DNA of 64,000 nucleotides from Oreocharis arfaki (lineage: Eukaryota; Chordata; Aves; Passeriformes; Paramythiidae). The translations under genes and the position numbers were made by a program. The stretch covers positions 62,001 through 126,000 of the forward strand of contig VZRR01014189.1 of the NCBI GenBank assembly GCA_013398015.1, written 5' to 3'. A model generated the notes under the pieces. The model worked only from the letters and a program-made list of their open reading frames with translations. It was not told the DNA's origin and ran no database searches. Of the stretch, positions 1 to 15,000 are shown one piece after another. Each line of letters starts with the position of its first letter. Position 1 is the first letter of the stretch.

Positions 1-79
1 ACACTGCCATTACAAGAGCACAATCCTTGGTAGCTGTGGTGGGAGATCCTATTGCTTTATGTTCCATTGGAAGATGCAG
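1..79 (+). CDS. HELZ: HELZ coding exon a (partial, end of helicase core)
   Basis: Reading from base 3 gives TAITRAQSLVAVVGDP and then IALCSIGRCR. TRAQSLVAVVGDP is the SF1 motif VI region, with the arginine that contacts ATP in UPF1-like helicases. The exon ends at the GT donor at 80 with two bases of an Arg codon (phase 2), which the first base of the exon at 3207 completes. The 5' end is cut by the window start. Confidence 0.93.
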
Positions 80-3000
80 GTACTTTGTCTGTGTTCCTTG
101 GTTAATCAGGGCTAAGGGTACTTAGAATGTGTTTGTCAGTGACTGATGGATTTAGGAAAATGATGGATGTCATCATGGATAACAGGGAAAAAGTATGAGT
201 TAGCCACACCTGGTCATTGATAAACTGTCTTTTCATGTATTTTTAATTGGTCAAATTTTCACTTTACAGTAACGATTGGAGGTGCTTAGTTTTACTTTCT
301 AGTAGGGTTTTGTTGTATACCTGTTACACTTTTATATACAAATAAAAGTAATGCATAATTTGGAGTTTGAAATTGTGATGTAATGTGGTATTTTAAAGTT
401 GAATATTATGGCAGTTGTAGGATGGTAGAAGACTTGAAAAACATTATTTATGTTTTGATAGGTCTTCATGACATTAGGAAAAAACTCCTTAAGATTTGAG
501 TGAATTTACATTTGGTAGACCTAAATGAAGAAATGTGAAAAATGCTGAGATATGTAAACACTTATGTTAAAGGCTCCAAGTTCTTGTTCTTCAAAGGGTT
601 TTTTTCGATGGAAGAGCTGAAATTTTGAGATGATCAGAGATAAACCCTGCAGTTTATTCTCGAAGAGAGGAAACAGTGCACTGACTACATTATTAAAATA
701 AAGCTAAAAATACATGTTAGTTGTTATATCTATGTTGTGTTCTACTTTCCTGAGCAGTGCTGCTTCTTCTGTATTGAAGAGAGATGTGGTTTTCAAAGAT
801 TAGAGTTGAAAAAGCCAAATGGGACTCAAACCTTTGTTTACTGTATTTATGAAATATAACCTGAATTTCACCACTTCCCTGCTGGGGCCACGTCAGGAGT
901 ATCTGTACATGGATGCAGTGGTCTGCTTTAAATGGCTTCTAACATCTTATTGACAGAGAAATAATTATTGTGGGTTTAGTTCATTTTTCCCTTTACCTGG
1001 TTGGGTTTTTTAGGCACGGGCTGGTTTATGTAATGAGCTGATGAGAAGGAGCCCCTGTGCCTCCCGAGTGCTCCTTCAAAATACCTGAAATAGGGCATGC
1101 AAAAACTTAATAAAATAAAAATATAGGCTGTCAGCATGGTAAATAAATTACAGTGCTGGCAGTTAAGGATTGAGTTTGCATTTTGAAGACCAGCAGCTGT
1201 TTATAGATGTAGAGGTGTTCCAAATTATAAAACTAAAAGATAATTAAGAAACAAAGAGCACTGAAACTTTATTAAGATGTATCGCGAGCTTTCCCTTTAA
1301 TACACCATTGTCTTGTTTCACTGAATAATTGAACATTCACTCTTTGAAAACAGTGCTGGAGGGGCTCAGGGAGGCTGCTGGGAAGATGGTTCTTTTTTAG
1401 TACAACAGGAGTAGAGAAGTCTGAAAGAAGTGACATTTTGTTAGTAAAAACAGACCTCAAAAAAGTTTAGAATGTACTTGATTTTTATAAATATTCTAAT
1501 ACTTGTCAAAATGAGTCAAGACTGTAATGATAGTTGTAGAGAGCTTTGTGAAGTATGCCCAGGGTAATCATTACATTCCTGTGAGCTCCAACTGGACTAG
1601 ACAGGGCTGTTTTGGCAGACACCCCCTTTCAACTCCCGAGCACACTCAGAGACAGCAGGGTTTTATTCTCTGTTCTTACACCCCAGAACAAGTGTTCCAT
1701 GTGTAGAGAGACTGCTTGGGGCATTCTCAGCATTCTGAGCAAAAGTGGATGAGTCTCAGTGGATTTGTGGTACTTGGCAGTAGGTTTGGTGACTGAATTG
1801 ATTAATCAGAGGGAATTCCATCATTAAAGCATCCGCGTGATGCATTTAATTTTGGTTTTTAATTCTCACTTAAAACCTTGCAAGATCTATTTGCCTTAGA
1901 GCAAAATGCAGACAAAGGGCTAACTTGCATCCTGAATTTTGAAAGAGCATTTCTTGCCTCTATAAAATCACAGCAGAAATGAGCTTTTAGGGAAAACTAT
2001 TTTGAATTCTTAAAAACATCTCTAGCATCACCGCATTCTTGCAAGATAGAAATTTCTTCTTTCTCACAAAGTCAGCTACTCAGCAAAGTGTGACACTGCT
2101 GTTAAAGTTAGTGTGCAGCAATCTCTCATTTTACAGGTTTTGGGGAAAGAACAGGGCTTGCTGATAGGCCAGACCTTATTACTGAAGGGTGAACAAGCAG
2201 GAGTTATAGTCAAGCACACCTTTACTCTTGATATTTTTGAAAGAGACAGCTCAGTCAGGTTTGTTGGGTTTTTCTTAAAAGTGACATCTTCAGACCTTAT
2301 TTAAATATCTTTTAAGCTTCAGTAGCTTCACCCAAAAAGTTCCTTTGAGGTTAAAAAAAAATCGTAAGTGTAAAGTTTTTGTATAGATCCTGCTGTGGAT
2401 GTTAACAAAAAAGGACTTTTTTTTATAAAGCAGTAGAAAGACATGTCATGAGAAAGCAGAAGACAGGGAGGAATGTTCTCTTATTACGTTGTTTAAATAA
2501 CCCCTCCATCCTCCAAAAAGTTGGAAACAGAAGTTTCGTAGACAAGTCATGTCTCACCTGATGGTTGTCTTTCTAGCTCGAAAATACTTCTGTGTGTTAC
2601 AGAAAAATCTGACGTGCGCTAGAATTTATGGTTTTGTTTGTTTTCCGCCAGAGGATCCCAAAGAATCTCTAGAAACTCCCAGAAATACTAATTTTCATGT
2701 GCTTCTGAAGTGTTTCACAAGAGTAGTTTTGAGGGGGTATCTCACCTTTGGTATTTGTTACGCTGAATGATCTGCCTAGATTCAGAGAATGTTCTTGGCA
2801 TCATCTGGGACTGAGAATCTGTATAATTCCTGTGACTATTTGAGCTTCAATAAATGCCTTAAATCACATACATTCCAGAATTTTAAACATTGAGTTCGCC
2901 GTTTTTGGTTTTCTAGGAAAAAATTCTGAGTTGGAGCTGTCCGTGGCATTGATGTTACATGTGGTACCCAGCCAGTGCTGTGATCTTTGATGCACATGGA

Positions 3001-6000
3001 CAGCCCTGTGTGTCCATTGGAAATGGCTGGGGAGCTTTGCACTGTGCTGTGGGGTTCAGCTGCAGAGAGCAGGTTCAGGGTGGATGGCTTGGTGTGGAAA
3101 ATGTGCACACACAAAACACAGGTGTCCCACAGTTACATCGAATCTGTTTTTATTTTAACAATCACCACTGAGTCTTCCTCACTGTTTGTAAAAATCGTTT
3201 CCATAGGAAATTCTGGGAAAGGTTTATTGCCCTGTGTCACGAGAACGAAAGTCTTCATGGCATCACGTTTGAGCAGATCAAAGCTCAGCTGGAAGCTCTG
3301 GAGTTAAAGAAAACCTATGTGTTGAACCCTCTGGCCCCTGAGTTCATCCCCCGAGCTCTCCGGCATCAGCACTCAGCCAATCCCACCAAACAGCAGCAGT
3401 CACCTCCAAAGGTAAAGTGTTACTGGTGATGGGTTCTGTCAGAAACTGGAAGTGAACGTAGAGAAGTAACATGAAAGGTTTATGGAACAAGCTGTTTGTT
3501 TTAAAATTGCATCAATGGAATCAGATACGAATGCAAATTCCAGAGGGATCCTCAGCGTTTTCAAGTGAAAGCTCCAGACTTGTATTATCATAAAGTTTTT
3601 AGCAGTGTAGCTTGGGGTTGTCCAAGCCTTGTTTCCTTGTGAAGACACACCTTGGCTCACTCTGGCTTGTTCATTGGCAGTGTTGCAGTGACCCTGAAGA
3701 ACTTCAGCCGTGGAACCTCAGGGTTTAGATAAATCGGATTAAACCCTCTGATCAAGAGTCAGTGTCTGTCCCAAGCTGTGCTCTGACTGTACCCCAAGAA
3801 ACAACAGGTTGATACAGACACTGACAAGGAGTAAAGGAACAAAATAACAGCCAAAAGGGATTTGGTTTGGTGTAAAAATCACGTTTAAAATTCAAGGACT
3901 TATGTTATGTAAGATAATTTTTGGATGTAATTAAAAATATGTTGTAAACTGGTTTATTGCATAGATTAGCTCAGTGATAATGTCCTTCAGAAGACCAGGT
4001 TTCATTAGCATCGAGAGGGCAGAGAGATAAAATTACCTCTGAGTGGTAATTTCATCCACTCTTTTTATAAAAGCAGGTGAAGGAGTGATGAAAATGCATA
4101 GCTTCCTTAGGATGATAAAGAATAACACTAAATTTTAGAGCTTTCTTGGGGGGTAATATATTAATAATCAATTCTATTTTAATAGTCCTTTGTAGTTTAT
4201 ATGAAAATCATTTGGGTTGTAATTTAATTAAATTGTGTTTAGAGGTGGAACTGAAATGCAGGTTGTCAGCTTTGGGATGAACTCAGTGTACAGGAAGGAA
4301 GAACTGCACATATTTCCCATAGCTTTGCATTTTTGTTCCAGGCTGTATCATTGAAATGAAATTTTTACAACAGGTTTTTTTAATACAAAAAGGAAAGCCT
4401 TCCCTTTGGCAGTCCTTCCCAAAAGGGAGCTTGTAAGTGAGAACATTTGGTTTCTTCATCAAGATGCATTACTTTCTGAAACAAACACCAGATTTCTAAA
4501 GCTTCTAGTCATGTGTCAAAACACTGGGCTTACAGAAAACCAGAAATTACAAAATTGTCTTTAAAAGCCATTGCTGCACTCTCATTTTGCATGAGCTCTC
4601 CAGTCTTTTCCTTAATAATAGAACATCATTATTAATACTTTTAGTTTCATAAATGAAAAGAAAAAGTGCTTGTAAATACAGGAATAGTACATTTAAAAAA
4701 AAAGGGGGAGTGACTGTTGGGGAAAGTGAGAATCTTGTAAGTAGACAGCTCTGTTTATTTTTCTTTAGTTTGTTGGTAAACTAAGCCCTTGTGCTGTTCA
4801 AACTGCCAGCACTGTATTTTCAGCTTAAGATGTGAAGTGTTTGAACCACCTATATCGTAAGTCTAAATAAAATCTTCCCTCTCAATGCCATTGACAGGTA
4901 GTGAGTGTGTGCAGTAACAGCAGAGCAGTGAGAGGTAATAATCAAATACACTGAGAATATGGCTGGGATCAGGGATACATTTCCCTTTGCTTGAGTTTTA
5001 AAAGCAGATGGCTGGTTTTGCTTATTTTAGACATCCTAGTACAGTATTTAACATTAAAAATGAAGGATTAGAACGTAGCAAAGAAATAAGAACAGTCTCC
5101 AGTACCATGTTTTGTGGTGAGTTTATGGACCTTTTGCAAGTCAGGGCTTGTCTTTCACGTGTGATTTTGTACAAACAGCACCTTCTTATTCAGCAGAATT
5201 GCTCCTGGATTTATGTAGGGACATTAAAAACCTCTTTGCCATTTAGATTTTAAAGAAGGAAAGATGTTTCAGTCTTGTCTGTCTGAGAGGCAAACAGCCA
5301 GCATGGGACTGTGAAGGCATTGCCTTCTCCTGCGTTCGTGTGGCTTGGCTGGGCATGGGAGTGAGGAAGGAACGTTGGAATTGGATGGGGACAGCCTGTA
5401 TTAAAGGTGATGATGTGGAAAGGGAAAGTTTCCAGAACTCGGAGCTTCCCTCGGGGTAGTTCACGTACAGTAAATTAAGCTCTGAGTTTACAACTTTCCT
5501 ACCTCCCACTCGCTGCCTGCCAGCTTTTGGTCTGGATTTAGGCACTTAAATCAGAGTGCATCATCATCCCAGGCATTTCCTGCAGTCAGTGAGTACCACA
5601 GGTCGGAATAAATCTCTGGAGAACTCTCTCTACTCCCGTTTGTTGACTAAAGGGGGATCCAAGGAATGACGAGGCTGTTAACTGCCTGCAGTCACCCACA
5701 TCTTGGTCTGGGCTTCCTCTGAGTGCCTTTATGTAATGTGGATTTTTGTATTCCAAAGGTGGAGTGAGTTTTTAGAGGAAACTGAGTGTATTTTTGCTCC
5801 AGTGGTGTCAGTCACCATCAGTTCTAGGGTAGGTTTGGGTATTTTGGAGATGGGTGGAGACATGAGCTTTGGTGTGAAAATCTTTGAGAGGTGGTAACAA
5901 TTGAGTTAATAACAGACTATTAAAAAATCATCAAGCCATCAAAACTGTGAAGAGAAAAAGAAAAAAGAAAGGCAGCAACTCCCTTCCCCAACTTCCAGGT

Positions 6001-9000
6001 GGCCCCAGTTGACTTTTATTTACTGACCTGATACAGGGACATGCTGAAGCTCCCGTTGAGAGGACAGCTCCTCTTACAAACTTACGTAATTATTTTCTTA
6101 CAAACTTATGTCATCATTTGGTATTTCAGTTTTAAAAATATAGCACCTATAAAATAAAGGTCTGATAGGTTAGAACAGAGATTTGTCAGGCTTTTGCACA
6201 CGCTGCTTGCCTCTGACATTGTAACAGATACAGAAATGCTGTGTGCTGTCCATGAGTGATTAAGGCTGTAGCTCCTCCACGTTTTTAGATGGACTCTTCC
6301 TCTGTTGAATAAACAGGATTCCTTTGTTTAAGTGCTGCAATAAAAAACAATTATTATTTTATTTTTCCATAATTCATTTTTCAAATGAGAGGAAAATTTG
6401 GAGACCAGTTCTTTAATCTGGTTTATGCATGAGTCAACATTGTCAAACAACCTGTCTTTGTACCCTGACTAATTTTCTCAGAGTGCTGGAAAACTGCCTA
6501 GACTTATCTCCTGGGCAAGAAAAGTTTTGCAGCATCAAAGCGTTTTTAGATTTATTTTAAGTTTGTGAATGTACTTAGGTCCAGATTAAGTAAAGTATTT
6601 CTGTGCTGCAAAGGACTTGAGATCATACTGGCAATGGAATACGTGCTCACAGTTTATGAATATTTATTAATTAGTTGATGCTGCAAACTCATGAGAAAGT
6701 AGGAGGGAAAACTCAGGTCTGTTAAAATCCTTTTCTGATGTACAGTTCACCAAGGAAGAACGGTTTTCCCGGAGCGCTGGGGTTCTTTACTCTCCTGTGT
6801 TGTACTTTTGGGGAGCAGTCACAGAGGAGCCACAGCCCAGAAGCTGATAAATGAGATGAGGCAGGGAGACAATGTCTGATGGGGCTGGGTGAGCAACTGA
6901 GTAAAAGTGGGGACAGCTCCTTTGTCTCCAACGTTCTTCAGCTGGAACCTGGAGCAGAAAATGGATCGTTCTTCTGCTAAAGCTGCTATGGCAGAGGAGT
7001 ACTGAGGGTTACATTGGTACTGTGTGCTGCTCCTGAAAGATGTGGGACAGTGGGAAATAAAATGGTGAGAAAAGAAAGTCAAAATATCTGCTGTAACTCT
7101 CTTTGCATCTGAAAACAGGCCTTGGGAGAGAGTTTTCCCAGAGGGAGTCGTAATGACCCACTGGTTAATTGGATTAATGGTGCTTTATGTCCTGCTTTGT
7201 GAATTCATGGTCAGGTGGTGGAACTGGATGGGTGAATGTGTAAGAATAAATTGTTGGGCTGACTCCTTTCAAACTCTGTTTTTTGTTTAATTATCATGTT
7301 CACTTGAAATAAAAAGCTTTGTTTTGTGTGAGAATGCGAAGATCACTATTACTGGTTTTTTTCCTTTAAAGGGCAAGGTCCATCATCATAACCAGAATGA
7401 CCATTTCCCACCTGATGGAATTGGTAAGTGCCTCTGCAGTTCCTGGGGGAATTCCTGAGCCCGGTGAAGCTGACAGTAGTTTGACATACATTGAGTGTCT
7501 GGTCTGTTCTCTGTTTGAAAGGCATTTACTTCTTGTTTGCATGTGGGAATCAGATCACAGACTGTTAAGTGGACATTTGATATTTCCAAGGCTCTCCCTT
7601 TACAGGTGCTGTGTGCACCGATATTGGAGCCTTAACACAAACACAGTTGTTGGCCTTTGAAAAATGGCTGTGTTTGAAATTCATTGTGTACAGCCCTGTA
7701 CCAGGGTATTTGCACTAGGAGGGTTTGGACATTGTTTTGCATGCACTGTTTACTGAGGTACTTTGAAGTTAAATTGTGCTGTCATATATCCAGATACTCC
7801 TCATCATACCTTTGCAAGGTAGCATGCAACAGCTGAATAATTTTGTTATTAATTTGAAAAAGCATTGATTTAGAGCTTGTCTTCCATGCTAAAGAGAGGA
7901 GGGTTATTTTAGTTTTTGATACAGTGCTTAACAGCCACTCTGACTGTCAGCATATTTAATTGGTTTTGGACATTCTTTCATTAATGCACTTACCAGCTAC
8001 TTGTTTCTCTGTATCTCAGCTCGTATTTTCTGCCTCTTCAAATTTTTGAAATGAAATACAGGGTTTGAATAATGCTTTCTGTTGGTGCATCAGACCTATG
8101 CTGTTAGAGAGTTGCACACATACTTTGTAAAGATAGATGCTGTTAGGATGAAAAAAACCAAAGAAATGGTCATCTTTGTGTTCTTTTTGTGTATATATCT
8201 TCTTTTTTTGTATGTATGTATCTTTTATTTTTATCTTTCTTTTCAGTTCAGCCCAATCCTTCGGTTCTAATTGGAAATCCTATCCGAGCTTATACTCCTC
8301 CCCCTCCTCCTCTGGGACCTCACCCCAATCTGGGGAAATCTCCAAGTCCTGTTCAAAGGATAGATCCACACACTGGGACAAGTATTCTATATGTACCTGC
8401 TGTCTATGGAGGAAACATGGTCATGTCTGTGCCTTTGCCTGTAAGAATTCATTTTCTGTTTCTCCCCCCTCCCCCCTGAGTTATTGTATGCCCATAAATG
8501 TATGGCAAAATCAGATAGTGAATTTTTTGCAGGTTTTTTTCAGCACTCCAAATCTGGGGGGTTTGCTGGCTTTGGGAGTGGCAGTGCAGAGGACCACCAG
8601 AAAATAAGGACCTGAAAGCTTTGCTCCCACAAATAACTCCAGGCAGGCTAAAAGCAATTTCATGTTCATGTAATTTGGTGTGTTTTAGGCATACCAGTGG
8701 AATCTGTCTCATCTGACTTGAGACACCTGCCTCTGAATTATTTGCCTGGTTCAGTTCTTAATCATTGGAGAGACCTCAGTGATTCACACCGAGTTTGTTT
8801 CTCTTTATTGGCTTCACACAGTCTAAATTACAAGGTTTGGATGTCTGCAGTGCAAGGTGTCTGAAGTGAAGTGATAAGAAAAATAAGCATAATGGGATGT
8901 TTTTCCCTTCCAGAACCCGTTTCCTCTCCAATCCCTTTCCTTAATGACATTTGGGAACAGAATGAAGATCTCTAATCGAGTCTTTTAGGCTACATTTATG

Positions 9001-12000
9001 CATGGAATTTTGGATTACAAATAAAACTGTCCCACCAAAATTTACACACATTAAAGAAGCAGTCTCTGCTTTATTTTTACCCTTCATAGTCACATATTCC
9101 AGGAGGAAAATGCAAGGAAAGAACAAAGGCTCTAGAAGCTTGTGGAGTAACATGTCTGTGTTGTACACAACTCCTGAAGACCGTGGCAAGGACGTGGAAC
9201 CCACACATGCAGATGTATTTAATTCCATTCATAATGCTAAATGTTGGAATACAGCTAATTTGGTTTTTTTAAATAATTCTGAGTCCTCTGTTGTAATTTG
9301 GGTTATGGATGCTGAATAGGGGACTTGCTATGGTTTCAGTTTTGTGTCTCAGATCAGCTGGCAGCTGTAAAATGGTTTTTTTTGCTAGGACAAGGAATTT
9401 TCCTTTTTCCAAGCTTACTAGAAATCTGCATTTGATGGATAAATTTAAATGCAATGAGAAGGCCAGCAGCTGTATCTTTGTCATGCTTGCTCACATTATA
9501 TTAATATCAAACCAAGGTAATTTAAAAAGCTCTGTCTTATTGTTCCAAGGTTAATATATTTTTTATGTATTTCCAATCAAAGGAAATTTATTAAAAATAA
9601 GTATTTTAAACTCACCTTCCCTGAGGATGGATTTTTAAATGATTAAGTGGGAAGACTGAGGTGCTAATGAGACTGCTGCTTTTGAAAAGAAGCTTGGAGA
9701 TGATTTGGGTTGTACAGATGCAATAGTAGCCTAAAGCTAAAGTTCAAAGTGCACATTTCAAGGGCAAATAGTAATTTAAAAAAAGAATTGGATGAAAGAT
9801 GTTACACTTGAAACAAGTAGGGACTGAAGTAAAATGCATTTATGTTCATGGAAGATAAAATGATGTCTTTGTTTAATACAGTTTCCACAGCCAAGGTAAA
9901 AGCTAGAGGAGGTTGGTTGCTGCCATCTGTAAAGGATGCTTTGGCAGCCTGAGTGTTGGGGATGACTTTCCCTGCACTCTCCTCTTATTCATGTAATTCC
10001 CTTCTTTTAATAAATTCCCTACAGGATGAGATTGAACTCACTTCTTCTCACTTCACTCACAGCAGAGCTGTCTTCCTTAGCATTCCTTTTAGGAATTAAA
10101 GTGAAACTGTTGTAAAAAATCCTGACTCTCCCTGCGTCCAGGAGGTGGATTTTCCTTTGGCTCTGCAGTTCACTTGTCATGCAGCACAGACACGTTGGGA
10201 GTGTCACTCCCTGTCACTGCTCCCCTGTGGGTACTCTCTGGGTTCCCAGTAGTCCTGGGAACTTCACTGAGTGTCTTGTGGGTGCAGAGGTGGGCACAGC
10301 CCCTCGTGCTGTGGTCCAGAATCACAGCACTGGGTGCTGCAAGGTCTGTTCTTCAGCTTTGAGGCTTCTCTCTCTGTCTCCACCTCTGAGCCACAGCCCA
10401 ATGTCTCGTACCTACCAGGAGAAAAGGCTTTGTATTTGCTTGAACTTCACCCATTTCTATTTAATTAGAGAAGAGATTAATCTGAAGTTTAGTAAACTGC
10501 AATTTGTCCATTAGTCTTTTCTCTCTGAACTTCAAAATCACTGAAGCAAGAATGGGTTTTGATAGAAAAATTTTTGCCCAGGGTTCTCCTCAAAAATCTC
10601 TGCCCCTTGTTATACCTGCCCTTATAGCTCTCCCTTTCCAGCACCAGCTGTAGTTGTGTGTAAGTGTGTCAGGTCATCTGATGCATGAAAAACTCTTGTC
10701 ACTGGCCTAATACCAGGGCACTCGTCATCACTGCCTTTAATTCAATGTACCTTAACAGATCACATCTCTCTCTCTCTTTTTTTTTTTTAAATTTATATTT
10801 TAATTTTTTTTACCACATAGGTACCGTGGACGGGGTATCAGGGTAGGTTTGCAGTCGACCCTCGACTCATTACTCATCAAGCAGCCATGGCATATAACAT
10901 GAACCTGTTACAGGCACATGGGCGAGGGTCCCCGATCCCGTATGGCCTGGGACACCACTCTCCTGTTAGCATAGGACAGCAGCAGCTCCCGCACCAGGAC
11001 AAGGAGCAGCACGAACAAACTCGAAATGGTTAGTGCTTGAAATGGCACTGAAAGTGCTCTGCTTTGGGGGGAGTTTGTGCTTCAAATAGGGTGTTGTGGA
11101 ATGGACTTTCCTTCCTCCATCCTTTCTATCTGTTGCACTTTTCTCCCTAATAGAGGGATCCACAGATTGGGAAAATAACCTGGGATTTGCCATTTCAAAT
11201 AGAACAACTGGGATATTGTGAGATTCAGAAGGAATGGGAGTTGGGGAGGGATGTTGAGGGTATAGTTCTTCCATCTTCCTTCTGCAGTACTCCTGATGTT
11301 ACTTGCAATTAAGTTGGAAGAACTACTTAGTGATGATTAATGAACAAAATGCAGAGATTAAAGGGAAAGTGTTATTTAGGTAAATAATACTAAATGTCTG
11401 TGATGCTGTAAATGCCATACTAATAAGTCGATTTTCCTGTGTCTGGGGGAAAAAAATCACAAAATAATTACTTTTCTATTGAAATGAAATAATTTTGTAA
11501 ATGTTTTTAGGTAAAAGTGAAAACACTGCTGGACCTGAAATCAGTAAAATTCGAACACCTGAGAAGAAACCTCTGGAATCCAAGCAGGTGGGTTTCTCTT
11601 GTCTGGGTTTCTGGTTTGGTTTGTTGTTTATTTGTTGGGGATTTGGGTATTTTTGTTTGTTTGTTTTGTCATGCTTTCTCTTAAAGAATTTAGTCATTAC
11701 TGAGATGTTTTTATTCGTTTTTCTTTCAATGCGAATTTACGAAACTTTTTGTTCTGCTTTTGTAGGTTGATTTAGAAGCAAATCCTCAGCAGAGAAGCCC
11801 AGAGTCCCGTTCCAGCGTTGGTTACCCCAATGCTAAATTCCATCGCAAAGACAACCCCAACCCCAGGCAGCTGAACCTGCACCTGACCCCGCCCCACTCC
11901 CAGTTTGCGGTTCCCAACCGCCACTTCCAGCACCTCTCCCAGATCCCGAGGCAGCCGTACCCTCTGCAGCAGCAGCAGCAGCAAAACCTTTTAAGTCAAC

Positions 12001-15000
12001 AGCAAAATCACTTGCCTGAACAACCCAACCAAATGCCACCCCAGCAGAGCCAGGTAGTTCAGCAGCATAATCACTTGAATCAGCAGCCTCCACCACCTTC
12101 GCAGCTTTCCCCTGCTTTCCAGGCAGGCCCCAGCCAGTCCTTTTTTAATAATCCCATTCCCCACCGACCGCATTCTCCTGCTGTAGATGCTGTGATTTCA
12201 GAACAACACCCCCCACCTCTGTTACAAGAAGTCAATAATCCTTTGAGGCCTATTGCACAGCACAACCCAGTTCTGCCAACCCACTTGAACAACTTCATTG
12301 AAGAGAATCCGTCAGGAATGCCCTTAGGGGACACTTTAGGTAGGTGACTTTTCTTTATTTAAATTCAGAGTGTGCGATTATAACTACATTGAAGTGAAAA
12401 TGAAGGAGGTATTTACCTTTTTCAGGCGTATTGCTCTGAATTGGGTCATTGTTGGGTTAGTTTCCATAAGTAATGTCATTGAGCATAATTTGCTGCTTGA
12501 GGCATGTTTGAATATTCAGCACTTTATTAGAAGATTCATGTTTATATGATTTTCCATATGATTTAAATAACCAGGTTATGCACTGCAATGCAGTTAGTGT
12601 ATAATAGACCCTGGAATAAACTGTATAAAAAGTATTCTTTTTTTTTTTTTCTGACATAAAGATCTTTAAAAAGGGGCATTAGATAAAATTTTTTTTTAAA
12701 ACTATTTTTATAGATCGTATGCATGGAAATGTAGCTTTGGAAACAATAAGGCAGCAACAACAAGCCAGGTTACAGCAATGGAATGAACATAATGCCTATC
12801 TCAGTCAAGGCACTATTCCATATCAACACCATCACCATCCTCATCTACCACATCTTCCTCAGCAACCAATTGGATTACATCAACAGCAGCAAGTTAGGGC
12901 AAACTGGAAACTTGCCAGTAATACAGAAGATGAAACAGAGGCAACATATTCAAGGTATTTGTTTACTGAGTCATCAGAGCTTGTGTAAAACTGAGCAGTG
13001 GGCACCTATCTGTAACACTGTGATCAAGTGCAAGGCACTTAAAGGTATTGCTTTTTGCTGCTGTTATTATGAAGGTTAAAATAGTTGGCAGGCTGACTTA
13101 CAACTATGCTTTTATTATGTGTTATGCTTTATTCTGTTAGTATATTGGGTAGTAAAGCTGTAGTGGAAAAATATTTTTATGGAGCTTTTCAGTGCTGTAT
13201 TTATGGAATAAGGAATGGATAGAGAGTAACAACCTTGTGTTTTTATGAAAGAGGTGTCTGAGTGTAGCTAAGGCCTGTTTAAGTTGTAAATTCTTCAGTT
13301 TGAAGTAGCAGTCTGAGATCTGTGTGCTTGAAAATGAACAAACCAGCCCCTCCCCAAACACTGCTCCCCAGTGAAACCTCAAGTTTTCTTCCTTTTCAAA
13401 AACCCTTTGCTTTTAAAAGCAGATTTAAAAAAAAAAAGCTCGTATTTGGGATGGGGCTTTAGGGGGCAAGAAAGGAAGCTGTTGAACATCAACAGAAAAA
13501 TGGTTCCAGTGGTCATCAACTTTAATCATGTGTATTGTAAAGGCTGGATTTTTAAATTGCCTCTCTTTACTGTCATCTCCCACTATGCTTTCTTTTCCAT
13601 CTGGTTTGTTACAGCCATGGTAAAGCATCTAAATGCCCTCTTAGCTGACTCTTTGAAGTGCTGAATTGAATATTCTTGACCTTTTGAAGAAGTTTGGAAG
13701 TATATTGTGCAAGTGAGGGGAGTCCCTGATTGTTCTGGCTTTTGCCTTGAAAGGGGTTAAAATTTTCTTTTAACTATGTGAACTTTTTACTTTGTGTAGT
13801 AAAGCAGGAAATCCTTACCTTTAGTTGTCTCTTAAGAGATAACAAAAAATTGATTCTTCTGACTGAAAAGGAAATCTCAAGAGTTATTAAAACTTTGAGA
13901 TGATTCAGGTGGGTATATCATCCAATTAATCCTCTTGTGCCTAATTTCTGATTGCTCAGTCACATCCTTTGAAGTTAGGGTCAGTAAGTGCAAAGATGAG
14001 AATATTTAAATTCAGTGTTCTGCGCTCTGAGTTTTCTGCATCTCAAAAAGAGCAAGATTTCAGCAAAACTTTTTTTTTTTTTTTCCTCTTTTCTTGATCC
14101 ATTTACTCTGTCAATGCAGATTCCAGGACTTGCTCCGGGAGCTGTCTCACCGCGATCCAAGTGAGAGTCGGGACGTAGCCGAAATGCCGCCCCCCCAGTC
14201 GAGACTGTTGCAATACAGACAAGTCCAGCCCCGAAGCCCACCAGCACTCCCTTCTCCTTCCTGCAACTCCAACCACAGCGCCCACTTCCCCAACTTCACT
14301 GAGAACAGCAGAGACATTGAACTGCCCACTAACCCAGCATTTCAGCAGCATTTACCCCAAATGTACAACCCCCCTTTCTCAATGCCATCCGAACACATAA
14401 CCCCGTCTCCCTTGAAATACCTGCAACCTGATGGATCCTGGACTTACGCTAACCTACAGCAGAATCACCTCCTGGGGCAGGGCTTTCACTATGGAATACC
14501 TCCACTGCCCCACAGGTCGCAGCAAAGCCCTTTTATACAAATCCAGAATCATCAGCACGCAGTCGGTCAGGAGCCATTTCACCCACTCGCATCTCGAGCA
14601 GTTTCTGCTTCTTCGCTCCACAGCTTAGAAGAGGTGGGTGTTCCTGTCTGCTCTGCACTTGTCCTGTCATTTTAATATCAAATTGTGTTGTGAAGTGGTC
14701 ATGAATGCAAAACACCTCACCCATTAAAAGCTCCCACTGGGAATTTCTGTGAGGTGGAATTGCTCTCTGTGTCTCTGCTGTTCCCCCTGAGCAGATCCGT
14801 GGTTCTTGTCGCTGCAGGTGTAACATTTTCTCTGCTAAGTGGGAAACCTTGGCTTTTGGAATGCTGCTCGGAGTTTTTGTGCAGTCATTGCGCTGTGTCT
14901 GCGTGTCATTTATCTGCAGTGACAATCAACCACAGCCCAGGTGGAAGCTCAGGAGAGGACTCTGGACAGTCAGCTGGAATGACCCAGCCAGTTGACTCGG

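Noticed and set aside
2113..3307. Small plus-strand ORFs in the first HELZ intron
   Set aside because: The exon at 1-79 joins directly to 3207 in phase, leaving no missing HELZ sequence for them to supply.
11967..11984. CAG repeat in HELZ as a possible expansion locus
   Set aside because: Only five CAG plus one CAA, well within normal range for a Q-rich tail.
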